Positions 33,654-43,126 are shown, numbered from the stretch's first letter. The stretch: DNA of 64,000 nucleotides from Prauserella marina (GCF_002240355.1 NZ_CP016353.1:3522501-3586500), one strand, 5' to 3'. Translations and numbers: made by a program. Notes: generated by a model from the letters alone, not told the origin.

Positions 33654-35606
33654 ATGAATTTCTTCGAACGGCAGGCAGAAGTCCGCAAGGCATCGGCGAA
33701 GCTGGTGTGGTTGTTCGTACTCGCCGTCATCGGCATCGTCGCGGTCATCGACCTCGCGGTGTGGTGGGCGATCGGGTTTCCCACCCTGGACGTGGCGATC
33801 GGACCACTGGCGATCGTCACCGTGCTCACCGTCGTGACGATCGGGCTCACGTCCTGGATCAGAACGCTGATGCTGCGCAGGGGTGGCGGCGGAAAGGTCG
33901 CCGCGAGCCTCGGCGGTGTCGCGGTTCCCGAGGACACCGCCGACCCCGGCCTTCGCCGGTACCGCAACGTGGTCGAGGAGATCGCGATCGCTTCGGGCAT
34001 GCCGGTTCCCGAGTTGTACCTGCTCCCCCACGAGGCCGGTATCAACGCGTTCGCCGCGGGCTGGGCTCCCGGCAACGCCGCCATCGCGGTCACCCAGGGC
34101 GCGCTGGACCGGCTCAACAGGGACGAGTTGCAAGGCGTCATCGCCCACGAGTTCAGCCACGTCGTCAACGGCGACATGCGCCTCAACATCCGGCTCATCG
34201 GCGTACTCGCCGGGATCGTCGGTCTCGCCGTCGTCGGCAGGGTGCTGCTCAGCGGAAGTGGCTCCCGCAACAGGAAGAACAACAACGCGGGGCCACTGAT
34301 CATCGTCGCGCTTGCCGCCATGATCGCCGGTTACATCGGGGTCGTCTGCGGCAGGCTCATCAAGGCCGCGGTGTCGCGGCAGCGCGAATACCTCGCCGAC
34401 GCCTCCGCCGTGCAGTTCACGCGCCAGACCGACGGCATCGCGGGAGCGCTCAAGAAGATCGGCGGCCTGCAAGCGGGTTCGACCTTGCGCGCGGGCAAGG
34501 CCGAAGACGTCAGCCACATGCTTTTCGGCGAGGGCAGGAAGTTCTCGTCGCTGTTCGCCACACATCCGCCGCTGGCCAAACGCATCCGGTTGCTCGATCC
34601 CGCATTCGATCCGGCCGAGTTGGAACAGCTCAGCCATCGCTGGGCGGCGGCCCCTCCCTCCGGCCTGCACGAGGATCAGGCACGTGGCCTCGCCCCGGTG
34701 TCCGAGCAGCACCCGCAAGCGCCGCGATCGCTCCAGCCACCCGGGCGGCAACAGCCCATGGTGCAAGCCCAGCCGCGTGCGGTCGTCGCCAACGTCGGCG
34801 ATCCGGGATCCGGTTCGTTCGCGCACGCGGGAACGATCCTGCGCGACATCCCCGAGGATTTCCTCATCAGGGCACGACGAGCCGACACCGTCGTGCCGCT
34901 GGTGTTCGGACTGCTCATTTCCGCCGACAACGACACGCGAGTCCGGCAATACCACGCGCTGGCCGCCCGGCACGGACAACCGGTCGCCGACGCGGCGTGG
35001 AACGAGGGCAGCGCACTCACCGCGCTGGATCCGGCACTGCGCCTTCCGCTGTCCGAGATCGCCTTTCCCGCGCTGCGCCACCGCACGAGCGAGGAACTGA
35101 CCGCGATCGGGGCCAGCATCACCGAATTGGTCAAGGCGGACGGCAACACGAGCATCTTCGAGTACTGCCTTTCGACGCTGCTTCACCGCGATCTGCACGA
35201 GGCGATTCACAACAACCCGCCATGGCGGGCGCGGCACACGAGTTTGCACCGGAGCCACGGCGTGGTGGCGACGTTGTTCGCGGTGCTGGCAAGGGTGGGT
35301 CACCGGGAGCCCGGAGCCGCGGAAGCCGCGTTCCGTACCGGACTGGCCACGACGCTGCCTGGTGTGCAACTGCCCTATCATCCGCCGCCTCAGGGCCCGT
35401 TCGCCCTCGGTGCGGCGTGGCCGGTTCTCGACGGCCTTCCCGGCCACGACAAGGCCAAGCTCATCGAGGGTGTCGTCGCCGTGATCGGCAGTGACGGCGC
35501 GATGACCGTCGAGGAAAGTGAACTGTTGCGGACCGTGTGCGCCGTGCTGCACTGCCCGCTCCCGCCGCTGGTGGGATCGCAGACCGCCGCACCACGCTCC
35601 GGCTGA
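33654..35606 (+). CDS. membrane M48-family metalloprotease (HtpX-like) with long C-terminal extension
   Basis: A 650-residue membrane peptidase. Two N-terminal helices (about 17-38 and 45-65) precede the catalytic domain with HEFSH at about residues 165-169 (zinc ligands and the catalytic Glu), two more helices (about 178-195 and 215-240), and REYLADASAVQFTRQTDGI carrying the third ligand Glu. Residues beyond ~330 form a long extension with no known catalytic motif, ending in IEGVVAVIGSDGAMTVEESELL, which resembles a TerB/tellurite-like helical domain. It is co-transcribed with lemA. Likely role: quality control of membrane proteins. Confidence 0.88.
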   Translation: MNFFERQAEVRKASAKLVWLFVLAVIGIVAVIDLAVWWAIGFPTLDVAIGPLAIVTVLTVVTIGLTSWIRTLMLRRGGGGKVAASLGGVAVPEDTADPGLRRYRNVVEEIAIASGMPVPELYLLPHEAGINAFAAGWAPGNAAIAVTQGALDRLNRDELQGVIAHEFSHVVNGDMRLNIRLIGVLAGIVGLAVVGRVLLSGSGSRNRKNNNAGPLIIVALAAMIAGYIGVVCGRLIKAAVSRQREYLADASAVQFTRQTDGIAGALKKIGGLQAGSTLRAGKAEDVSHMLFGEGRKFSSLFATHPPLAKRIRLLDPAFDPAELEQLSHRWAAAPPSGLHEDQARGLAPVSEQHPQAPRSLQPPGRQQPMVQAQPRAVVANVGDPGSGSFAHAGTILRDIPEDFLIRARRADTVVPLVFGLLISADNDTRVRQYHALAARHGQPVADAAWNEGSALTALDPALRLPLSEIAFPALRHRTSEELTAIGASITELVKADGNTSIFEYCLSTLLHRDLHEAIHNNPPWRARHTSLHRSHGVVATLFAVLARVGHREPGAAEAAFRTGLATTLPGVQLPYHPPPQGPFALGAAWPVLDGLPGHDKAKLIEGVVAVIGSDGAMTVEESELLRTVCAVLHCPLPPLVGSQTAAPRSG

Positions 35607-35612
35607 GACTCC

Positions 35613-35637
35613 CGTGGTGTCCACACCGGACACCACG
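35613..35637. terminator. bidirectional terminator hairpin
   Basis: CGTGGTGTCC and GGACACCACG form a perfect 10-bp stem with a 5-nt loop, in the 42-bp gap between the converging protease and TetR-fusion genes. Confidence 0.75.
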
Positions 35638-35648
35638 AGCGGCGGCCA

Positions 35649-36728
35649 CTACCGCGAGCTGGCCGAATCGGGCACACCGGCGAGCGCGGCGGCGTGACCA
35701 GCGCCGAGACCTTCCGCGACGGCGACGATCCGGCCATCCGACACGCGCACCGCGGTCTCGCTCGCGTCGCTGACCGCGCTCACCCCCGCGGCAGCGGCGA
35801 GCGCGCCCTTCTCGTCGCACACCACCTGCACCTCGGGGATGGCGCGCGCGGGGAACGCCTGCCTGAGCCTGCCGCGCACCCCGGCGAGCACGAGCCGCGC
35901 CAACGGCATCAGCTCACCGGGATTGCCGGTGACGACGGCCGCGGTGACCCGGCAGCCCTCCGGCGCCGCCCTGACCGCGTCCTCGACAGCCGAGAGCCGG
36001 TGCAATCCGAGCACGGTCACCACGCCGTCCCCGGTGAGCACGGCGGGCTCGTCGCGGAGGAGATCGACGGCGGGAGGCGGTGCCCACGGCCGCGCGCAAT
36101 TCCGGGACTTCGGCACGATCGGCGGCCCCTGCCACCTGTCGGCGAGTTCCAGTCCCGCCAGCTTCTCGCATGCCGCGACCACATTGAACGGTTCGACGAA
36201 ACCGGGCGCGGCCGAGGCCAGCTCGCTCGCGCCGTGCAGCATGGTGAGTGCCATTTCCGCCGTCCGAACGAGACGTTCCCCGCCCGGTTCGAGCGCTTCC
36301 AGCGCGAGTCCGATGAGGATCGCGTCGAGTCGCAGGAGCTGGGTGAACGGGCGCCGGATGTCGTCGCCTGCCACGATCTCCGGTACCAGATCCGCTCCGA
36401 GGCTCGCGGCTTCGAAACGGTCGTCGGTGGCGAGCGGAAATCGCGCGACCCATGCTCTCGCCAGCGCGGCGAGCGCTCCGGCGCGGTCGTGACCTGGTTC
36501 GCCGTCGGCCTCGGCGCCGTGTTCGGCTTCGTCGGCGAGCACGGCGAAGTAGAGTGCGCGCTTGCCGGGAAAGTTGGAGTAGACCGCTCCCCTGGTCAGC
36601 TCGGCCCGCTCGGCGATGGCGTCAATCTTGGCTTCGCGAAAACCTCGCTCGGCGAACTCGGCGCGGGCCGCGGCCAGCACCTTGGCCCGGTTGCGTTCCT
36701 GCGTTTCCGCCCTGCTGAGCCGGACCAT
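35649..36728 (-). CDS. TetR-family regulator fused to a C-terminal thioredoxin-like domain
   Basis: A 359-residue protein, much longer than the ~200 residues usual for TetR. Residues about 8-60 are the HTH (KVLAAARAEFAERGFREAKIDAIAERAELTRGAVYSNFPGKRALYFAVL), and the TetR helical domain runs to about 205. The extra ~150 residues (GVVTVLGLHRLSAVEDAVRA ... IPEVQVVCDEKGALAAAAGV ... ETAVRVSDGRIVAVAEGLGA) look like a degenerate thioredoxin/AhpC fold, with two single cysteines and no CxxC. A redox or thiol input is possible but unproven. It diverges from the TrmB/LuxR-like regulator across 157 bp. Confidence 0.78.
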   Translation of the reverse strand: MVRLSRAETQERNRAKVLAAARAEFAERGFREAKIDAIAERAELTRGAVYSNFPGKRALYFAVLADEAEHGAEADGEPGHDRAGALAALARAWVARFPLATDDRFEAASLGADLVPEIVAGDDIRRPFTQLLRLDAILIGLALEALEPGGERLVRTAEMALTMLHGASELASAAPGFVEPFNVVAACEKLAGLELADRWQGPPIVPKSRNCARPWAPPPAVDLLRDEPAVLTGDGVVTVLGLHRLSAVEDAVRAAPEGCRVTAAVVTGNPGELMPLARLVLAGVRGRLRQAFPARAIPEVQVVCDEKGALAAAAGVSAVSDASETAVRVSDGRIVAVAEGLGAGHAAALAGVPDSASSR

Positions 36729-36885
36729 CGCTTGCCAACACCCCGAGTCGTCACTATCCCGGAAACCGCCGTCCGGATGTTATCACCATCTGAACAGTCC
36801 CGGCCGCGGTGTCTTGCCGCGGCGCCGGTGCGTCAGCCCTGCCGATACCCTGCTCCGAACATGATCTTGTACCCCGGAGGTCAAT

Positions 36886-37905
36886 GTGACGGGAGGCGGC
36901 GTGCTGAGCGGACTCGGGGTCGACGACATCGCCGAGCGGGTGTACCGATCGCTGCTGGCGTGCCCTTCGGCAGCGCCCCCCGATCTCGCGCGGACACTCG
37001 GCGTCGCCGAGCCGCGGATTCACGAGGCTTTCGCCCTGCTCGACGAACTCGGACTGGTCAGGAAGACGGCGGGCAACCGGCCCGTCCACCCCTCCATCGC
37101 ATTGGCCCCACTCGTGTCGAAGGCCCGCACCGCGCTGGTTGCCGAGCGGCACCGGGTCGAACTCGCAGAGGCCGGCATCGCCGAACTGGCGGCGCTCGTG
37201 CCGCCGACTTCCGGCTCGGACGACACTGTCGGCATCGGGATCAACAGAGGAACGGCCGCGGCGTGGGCATGCCTGGAGCATGTCGTCGCCACCGCCCGCT
37301 CTGAGGTACGCGTGCTCGCTGCCGCGGGCCCCGCTCCCGGCGTCGACCATCGCGACGACTACGCCGCGGTCATGGACCTCGCCGTCCGGCTCGCCTCACG
37401 TGGTGTCGAACTGCGGCTGGTCTTGCTCGACAGCGTCAGGCTCGCGCCGCGGATCGTCGAAGGTGCTCACCGCATGCTCGCCGAGGGAGCGCGGGTCCGG
37501 ACCGTCGCCACGCTGCCCGCGTGGCTCTTCCTCGTCGACGACGAGTACGTGGTGACCGCCTTCGACCCGGCCGACAGCTCACGCGGCAGCGTCACCCAGC
37601 GGACGCCGGGTGCCGTCGCGCTCGCGGCGGAGTTGTTCACGAGAACCTGGCGCGAGTCGACACCGTTCGGCGAGTCACCGCTGCCCGACGTCGAACTCTC
37701 CGAAGCAAGGCGGCGGCTGCTCGCGATGATCGTCAACGGCAGCAAGGACGACACCATCGCACGGCAGTTCAGCGTCTCCACCCGCACGGTGCGCAGGATG
37801 ATCGCGGAACTTTACGACGTGGCAGGCGTTTCCGGCCGGATTCAGCTCGCCTTTCGCGCGGCACAACGAGGCTGGCTGTCGGAATCCGAGCTCGACCGGC
37901 TGTGA
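36886..37905 (+). CDS. TrmB/LuxR-like helix-turn-helix regulator
   Basis: A 339-residue regulator with DNA-binding elements at both ends. Residues about 15-65 form a TrmB-type winged helix (DIAERVYRSLLACPSAAPPDLARTLGVAEPRIHEAFALLDELGLV). The middle (about 110-255) resembles the PLD-like sensor of such proteins (RSEVRVLAAAGPAP, GVELRLVLLDSV, EYVVTAFDP). The C terminus is a LuxR-type HTH (MIVNGSKDDTIARQFSVSTRTVRRMIAELY). GGAGG lies 6 bp before the GTG. In actinomycetes such proteins often sit near specialised-metabolism genes; its target here is unknown. Confidence 0.82.
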   Translation: MTGGGVLSGLGVDDIAERVYRSLLACPSAAPPDLARTLGVAEPRIHEAFALLDELGLVRKTAGNRPVHPSIALAPLVSKARTALVAERHRVELAEAGIAELAALVPPTSGSDDTVGIGINRGTAAAWACLEHVVATARSEVRVLAAAGPAPGVDHRDDYAAVMDLAVRLASRGVELRLVLLDSVRLAPRIVEGAHRMLAEGARVRTVATLPAWLFLVDDEYVVTAFDPADSSRGSVTQRTPGAVALAAELFTRTWRESTPFGESPLPDVELSEARRRLLAMIVNGSKDDTIARQFSVSTRTVRRMIAELYDVAGVSGRIQLAFRAAQRGWLSESELDRL

Positions 37906-38071
37906 GCGACCCGCTGGCCACCCGTTGACATGGCAGCGGGTGGCCAGTTCCCGGCTGTCGTCATCATGGTGCGCGCGCCGTAGGGTGGCCCCACTGGAGG
38001 ACACGGACTGGAAGGGTTCACTGTGGACACTCGCCGAACCGTTGCCGCGCAACGGAACACCTCGCGGGGTG

Positions 38072-38512
38072 ATGATCGTGCGTAGCTGGCTGCCGATCGT
38101 CGCAGGACTTGCCGCGCTCGGTGCCGCGGCGGTCGTTCTCGTCGTCGTGCTGACCCCGGGCAGTCGCGACAGTCAGAAAGCAACGGAGCAGGTGGCACTG
38201 GCACCCCAGTACGAACCGGGAATCGCGGTGCCCGCTCCCGCCGCCGATACCGCGACCACCCTCGTGACCGGCGATCCCGGCGCGCAGCGGGCGGCGCTGA
38301 CCCCGGAACTGGCGGAGCTGTTGCCGGAGGGACGGCTGTTCCCCGAGGACGCGCGTCTGGTGCTGCACGAGGGCAGCTGGCATGAGAACAACGGATACGC
38401 CAACGCGATGGGCACGGTCTCGGTGCGAGGACAGCCGGACCGCACGGTGCTCTTCGCGTTCGCGCAACGGAACGGCGAATGGCGGATCACCCTCGCGGAG
38501 GTGATCGCGTGA
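38072..38512 (+). CDS. membrane-anchored hypothetical protein preceding secreted hydrolase
   Basis: A 146-residue protein that I do not recognise. One N-terminal helix (WLPIVAGLAALGAAAVVLVVVL, about residues 5-26) anchors an extracytoplasmic domain with GRLFPEDARLVLHEGSWHENNGYANAMGTVSV and RTVLFAFAQRNGEWRITL, probably a small beta domain. ATG 38072 puts the helix at the N terminus; GTG 38069 is an alternative. Its stop overlaps the hydrolase start (GTGA), so the two are coupled and may act together at the cell surface. Confidence 0.65.
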   Translation: MIVRSWLPIVAGLAALGAAAVVLVVVLTPGSRDSQKATEQVALAPQYEPGIAVPAPAADTATTLVTGDPGAQRAALTPELAELLPEGRLFPEDARLVLHEGSWHENNGYANAMGTVSVRGQPDRTVLFAFAQRNGEWRITLAEVIA

Positions 38513-40605
38513 AGCCCCGTGCGGCCGGCGGGGTTCTGGCCGCGCTCATGCTCGCGGCACTGGTTCTCGCGCCGGGAACCGGCACTCCGGCCCGCGCGGA
38601 CACCTCCGACTGCGTCACTCGTTCGCTGAAGCCCATCGCGGAGCGACAGCCGGTTGAAGGCACCGTGCCCGTGATCTTCGTGCACGGCATCAATTCCGAC
38701 GCCACGACGTGGGATGCTCCCGAAGACAACACCTTTCCCCGGCAGATGGCACGCCAGGACGGCATCACCGCGTGGACCTTCGACTACGGCTTCGCGAACC
38801 CGGAGTGGGTGACCGACCCCCGCATCGGGCCCGCGCTCGGAACCGCCATCGACTGTCTGGCCGAAGTCAGCGGGCACAAGGTCGTGCTCATCGGCCATTC
38901 GATGGGCGGTCTGGTGAGCCAGGTCGCCGTCACCGAACCAGCAGCCGGTGGAGGGCAAGTGTGGCAGCGGGTCGCGGAGGTGATCACGATCGCCACGCCC
39001 TACCGCGGCTCGCTGACGCTCAGCGCGGCTCAGCTCGGCACCCACCTGGTGACCAACCCCAAAGCCCGTGTCGTCATGGAGGCGCTACTCGCTACGTGCA
39101 CGGGCATCACCAAGGTGTCCGACTCGAATCCGTGCAACATCGCGTCGGTGCTTCGCGGCCCGCAGGGAACTGCGCTCATGTACGACTCGCCCGAGATCGC
39201 CGAACTTCCGCCGTGGCCACCGGAGCTGCCCGTCAGGGTCTTCGCGGGCGACATCGGGCTGCGGGTCGGCGTTTGGTTCACCGACTCCGAACCGGTGCCG
39301 GTCGGCGACCTCGCGGTGACCCTCGACTCCGCCGTCGCGCACCACACGATCGGCGAACCCCGCGTCCTCGACTGTGAGGCCACTCTGCTGCAAAAACTGG
39401 ACGTGGGCTTGTTCGAGACCCCCATTCCCTCGAAGAGCCTGCTTACCAGCCCGTGCAACCATCTCAACATCAAGACCCACCAGCCCCTGATCACCGAGAT
39501 CACCGAAAGGGTCGGCGAGATCCGCACCGAGCAACAGAGCCACGAGGGCCGCCTCGCGTACGCGACCGCCAACGACGTCCGAGTGTGGGAAGCGCGCTCG
39601 GGCACCAGCCACGCCGTCGCGGAACTGCCGGATGGCCATACCGCGAGCGGGCTCGCGTGGTCGGGCAGCGGCTCCGCGATCGCCTGGACGACGCGCTCGG
39701 AGAAAACCGGCCTCGCTGAACGGATCTACCGCGCCGACGTCGGTACCGCGACGCGCGGGAAATCGGTCCAGTCGTGGCCGTGCGAGAGTTGCGGGTCCGT
39801 CGCTTTCCAAGGAGAACTGCTGATATCCGCGCCCGAGGACGGCGCGGCGCCGCTACTCCGCGGTTATCCCGCCGACGGGTCACCACCGCGCGACATTCCG
39901 GTGCGCGGCCTGCCGCCCCAAGATCCCGAGCTGTGCGAGTTCACCTGGTGCGGAGTGAGACTGATCGGCGGAACGGGCTCCGCCGACGGAATCATGCTCG
40001 CGCATGCCTCCACCGGTGGCGGAAACTTCGGCGGCGCCGACCGGCTCGTCCGGGTCGGCGAGGACGGCACCGTGCTGGCCCAGTACGACGCCGTCGGAAC
40101 GTTCGTTCCCGACGATCTGGTGTTCAGCCCTGACGGCGGCACGGTGGCCTACACGGCCTTCGAGCACCTCAGCGCGTGCGAGGAATCGACGAGCGTCGTC
40201 CTCCTCGACCTCGAAACCGGTGCGGTGAGCACGCCGGACCTGCCCGGCCCTTCCGAAGGCACCTGGGTGGTGTCGGCGTGGTTCGACGCCACGGGCACGG
40301 CCTTCGCGGCGTTCGCGGCGACGCCCACCTGCGCGGGGGAACCGGCGTGGGAGGGCACCCGGATCTTCCGCCTCGGCGAGGACGGGGACTGGGGGGCCGC
40401 CGACGGCGGGCTGGCGGAGGCCACCGGCGAGCCGCTCGCGATCGCCCAGCACGCCGAGGCCAGCGCGGTGCTGAGCGGGGCGCGCCCGGAACCGTTCAGG
40501 GTGGCCGGGCCTGGCACACTCACCGTCTCCCACAACGGGAAACAGGCCACGGTCGCCGAGGGCGTCACCCATTTCGGCTGGAGCCCGGCCCCGGCGGGCC
40601 GATGA
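38509..40605 (+). CDS. secreted alpha/beta hydrolase (lipase/esterase-like) with C-terminal beta-propeller
   Basis: A 698-residue exported protein. The signal peptide (about residues 1-27, LAALMLAALVLAPGTGTPARA) is followed by an alpha/beta-hydrolase domain: VPVIFVHGINSDATTW forms the oxyanion loop and VVLIGHSMGGLV the nucleophile elbow (Ser about residue 131), as in triacylglycerol lipases and PGAP1-like enzymes. From about 340 to the end, repeated strands such as GRLAYATANDVRVWEA, ASGLAWSGSGSAIAWTT and DLVFSPDGGTVAYTAFE look like a TolB/WD40-type propeller. The combination suggests a hydrolase targeted or regulated by its propeller. The catalytic Asp and His are not securely placed. Confidence 0.82.
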   Translation: MKPRAAGGVLAALMLAALVLAPGTGTPARADTSDCVTRSLKPIAERQPVEGTVPVIFVHGINSDATTWDAPEDNTFPRQMARQDGITAWTFDYGFANPEWVTDPRIGPALGTAIDCLAEVSGHKVVLIGHSMGGLVSQVAVTEPAAGGGQVWQRVAEVITIATPYRGSLTLSAAQLGTHLVTNPKARVVMEALLATCTGITKVSDSNPCNIASVLRGPQGTALMYDSPEIAELPPWPPELPVRVFAGDIGLRVGVWFTDSEPVPVGDLAVTLDSAVAHHTIGEPRVLDCEATLLQKLDVGLFETPIPSKSLLTSPCNHLNIKTHQPLITEITERVGEIRTEQQSHEGRLAYATANDVRVWEARSGTSHAVAELPDGHTASGLAWSGSGSAIAWTTRSEKTGLAERIYRADVGTATRGKSVQSWPCESCGSVAFQGELLISAPEDGAAPLLRGYPADGSPPRDIPVRGLPPQDPELCEFTWCGVRLIGGTGSADGIMLAHASTGGGNFGGADRLVRVGEDGTVLAQYDAVGTFVPDDLVFSPDGGTVAYTAFEHLSACEESTSVVLLDLETGAVSTPDLPGPSEGTWVVSAWFDATGTAFAAFAATPTCAGEPAWEGTRIFRLGEDGDWGAADGGLAEATGEPLAIAQHAEASAVLSGARPEPFRVAGPGTLTVSHNGKQATVAEGVTHFGWSPAPAGR

Positions 40606-40693
40606 GGCCGTTGCCCTGTCCTCCGCCGGCGACCACGCGCTGATCGCGAGACAGGGCACCACACCGACGGTTGTTAGCCGCGCGACGCCTGAC

Positions 40694-40738
40694 GGGTGCC
40701 CGGCGGGTTCCCTGCGACCTGAGGCCCGCCGGGCACCC
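40694..40738. terminator. bidirectional terminator hairpin
   Basis: GGGTGCCCGGCGGG and CCCGCCGGGCACCC form a perfect 14-bp stem with a 17-nt loop between the converging hydrolase and HelD genes, 3 bp from the HelD stop. Confidence 0.8.
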
Positions 40739-40741
40739 CCC

Positions 40742-42940
40742 TCACCCGCTTCGCCGGTGAGCCATCGCCAATGCGCCCTCGCCGGAGAGCGCGCGCAGAG
40801 GCGCGGGCAATGGCGCCCTGTGCAGGACGCCGAGGCGCTGCGTGGCCCGGGTCAGCGCCACGTAGAGGTCGGCCGCCCCGCGTGGCCCTTCGGCGAGTAT
40901 CCGTTCCGGCTCGACGACGAGGACGGCGTCGAATTCAAGGCCCTTGGTCTCCGAAGCGGGAACGGTGCCCGGCGTTTCCGGCGGCCCGATCACGACGCTG
41001 ATGCCCTCCCGGCTCGCCTCCTCGCGTTCGAATTCCCCGATCGCGGCGGGCAGTTCGTCCTCGGTGACCCTTCTCGCCCACGGCCGGATCCCGTTGGCGC
41101 GCACCGACTCTGGCGGCCGGACTCCTGGCGCGAACTCGGCGAGCAGCGCCGCGGCGACCGCCATGATCTCCGCCGGGGTGCGGTAGTTCACCGACAGCCC
41201 CCGGTATTGCCAGCGGCCGGGAACGTAGCGCTCCAGCATCGAGCCCCACGACGAGGCCCCCGCCGCTGACCTGCGCTGAGCGAGATCACCGACGACGGTG
41301 AAGGACCGACCGGGACAACGCCGCATCAGTACCCGCCAGTCCATTTCGGACAGCTCCTGTGCCTCGTCGACCACGACGTGCCGGTAGGTCCAGTTCCGGT
41401 CCGCCGAGGCGCGTTCGACGAGGTCGCGGGTGTCGGCCTGACCGAACCGTTCGGCCAGATCCTCCGCGTAGAGCAAATCCTGGGCAAGGAGATGGTCCTC
41501 GTCGTCCATGAGATCTTGCCGGTCGGTCTCGATGAGCTTCAGCACGCCCGCCGCGTAGGCCGTTTCGGCCTCCCGTTCCCGGTCGGCAGTCTGGTCGGGG
41601 CGATCCCCGCCCAGCAGGTCGGCGAGCTCGTCGAGCAGCGGAACGTCGGACACCGTCCACGCCTCACCTTCTGCTCGCCACAACGCCTCCTCAGCCCCTG
41701 CGGCCCGCAGTCGCTCCCGCGAGGTGTAAAGCGAGCCCAGCAGCGACTCCGGGGTGAGCACCGGCCACAACTCGTCGAGTACCGCGACGAACTTCGCGTC
41801 GGCGGCGAGTTCTTTCAGCAGGTCCCCCCGCAGGTCCTCCCACGCCTCCCGGTCGGCTCTGGTCAGCCAGCCCTTGCCGATCTTGCCGATCGCCCGCTCG
41901 GTGAGTGCCCACGTCAGAATCTCGGTGAACACGGCGCGCGCTTCGTTGTGCGGCTGCCCGCTTGCCCGGGCCTCGTCCCGGGCCCACCCCACGATGTCCG
42001 CGCCGATCCGCACCGTGACATCGGCCAATTCGACCGGCACCGGTTGTTCCGGAAGGCGTTGCCGGTCCGCCACGGCGGCCGCCAGCACGTCGAGGATCCC
42101 CAGCGATCCCTTGATCCTCGCGGCCTCGGGGTCGTCCTCCTCGGTCGTGTGGATGCCCGGCACCAGATCGCCGGGCGTCATGAACACCACGTCGGACTCA
42201 CCGAGCGAGGGCAGCACCCTGCCGATGTGGCCGAGAAACGCGGGGTTCGGCCCGACCACCAGCACACCGTGGCGTTCCATCCGCTCCCGCCGGGTGTAGA
42301 GCAGATAGGCGACCCGGTGCAGCGCCACCACGGTCTTGCCGGTGCCGGGACCGCCCTCGATCACCAGCACCCCCGGATGGTCGAGCCGGATGATCTCGTC
42401 CTGTTCGGCCTGGATGGTCGCCACGATGTCGCGCATTCCCTCGCCGCGCGGCGCGTTGACGGCCGCGAGCAGCGCCGCGTCGCCCTGGTCCCCCTCGCCT
42501 GGACGCCCCAGGACCTCGTCGGAGAAGCCGAGAATCCGGCGGCCACGCGCATGGAACTGGCGGCGGCGGCGCATGTTCTCCGGTGTCGCCGCCGTCGCGG
42601 TGTAGAACGCCCTCGCCGCGGGCGCCCGCCAGTCCAGCAACACCGGCTCGTAATCGTCGTCCTCGTCGAAAAGGCCGATCCTGCCGATGTAGCGGCGCTC
42701 ATCGGACACACTGTCCAGCCTGCCGAAGCACAATCCCTCGTCGGCCACGTTCAGCCTGCTGATCTCCCTCGCGAGCGCACGGACCTCGACGTCTCGTTCC
42801 ATCGGTGTTCCGCCGTCGTCCCCCAGCGCGAGGCCGTACCGTCGCTTCACGCGTGCGCGCTCGGCGTCGAGTCGCGCGTAAAGCCCGGCGACGTAGCCTC
42901 GCTCCGATCGCAATTCCTCTTCGTACCCCTGAGTTGACAC
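40742..42940 (-). CDS. HelD-family UvrD-like ATPase (RNA polymerase-recycling type)
   Basis: A 732-residue superfamily-1 ATPase. The coiled N-terminal arm (YEEELRSERGYVAGLYARLDAERARV) is the part of HelD that enters the RNA polymerase secondary channel. Walker A is EGGPGTGKTVVALHRVAYLLY (Lys about residue 207), the helicase motif II is VVVDEAQELSEMDW, motif III GDLAQRRSA, and ETKGLEFDAVLVV and YVALTRATQRLGV are motifs V and VI. Actinobacterial HelD removes stalled or drug-bound RNA polymerase from DNA, and one subgroup (HelR) gives rifamycin tolerance. I see no rifamycin-associated element upstream, so I do not call it HelR. GTG 42940 starts MSTQGYEEEL. Confidence 0.88.
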   Translation of the reverse strand: MSTQGYEEELRSERGYVAGLYARLDAERARVKRRYGLALGDDGGTPMERDVEVRALAREISRLNVADEGLCFGRLDSVSDERRYIGRIGLFDEDDDYEPVLLDWRAPAARAFYTATAATPENMRRRRQFHARGRRILGFSDEVLGRPGEGDQGDAALLAAVNAPRGEGMRDIVATIQAEQDEIIRLDHPGVLVIEGGPGTGKTVVALHRVAYLLYTRRERMERHGVLVVGPNPAFLGHIGRVLPSLGESDVVFMTPGDLVPGIHTTEEDDPEAARIKGSLGILDVLAAAVADRQRLPEQPVPVELADVTVRIGADIVGWARDEARASGQPHNEARAVFTEILTWALTERAIGKIGKGWLTRADREAWEDLRGDLLKELAADAKFVAVLDELWPVLTPESLLGSLYTSRERLRAAGAEEALWRAEGEAWTVSDVPLLDELADLLGGDRPDQTADREREAETAYAAGVLKLIETDRQDLMDDEDHLLAQDLLYAEDLAERFGQADTRDLVERASADRNWTYRHVVVDEAQELSEMDWRVLMRRCPGRSFTVVGDLAQRRSAAGASSWGSMLERYVPGRWQYRGLSVNYRTPAEIMAVAAALLAEFAPGVRPPESVRANGIRPWARRVTEDELPAAIGEFEREEASREGISVVIGPPETPGTVPASETKGLEFDAVLVVEPERILAEGPRGAADLYVALTRATQRLGVLHRAPLPAPLRALSGEGALAMAHRRSG

Positions 42941-42979
42941 GTACCCCTCGCAACCGTTATTCTGGTCCTAGTTCGGCGG

Positions 42980-43004
42980 GTTTTCCTGTGCATATATGGA
43001 AAAC
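42980..43004. promoter_or_regulatory. inverted repeat in the AT-rich helD promoter region
   Basis: GTTTTCC and GGAAAAC form perfect 7-bp arms around 11 bp, 40-64 bp upstream of the helD start, in a stretch much richer in A+T than its surroundings. This is a likely regulator site or promoter element of helD. Confidence 0.45.
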
Positions 43005-43126
43005 ACGTCGATTTTTTATTGTCCACCACGTGTCAAGACCGCGGTTCCGGAATGCGCGAGAACGGTGTGCGTCCCCTGGCGTTTTCGGCCCGCTGATCGC
43101 GAGGCCGCGAGAAATATGGGCTCGGC

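Noticed and set aside
42941-43126. Rifamycin-associated element that would mark the HelD gene as helR
   Set aside because: No 19-bp palindrome of that type was seen upstream; only the GTTTTCC/GGAAAAC repeat is present.
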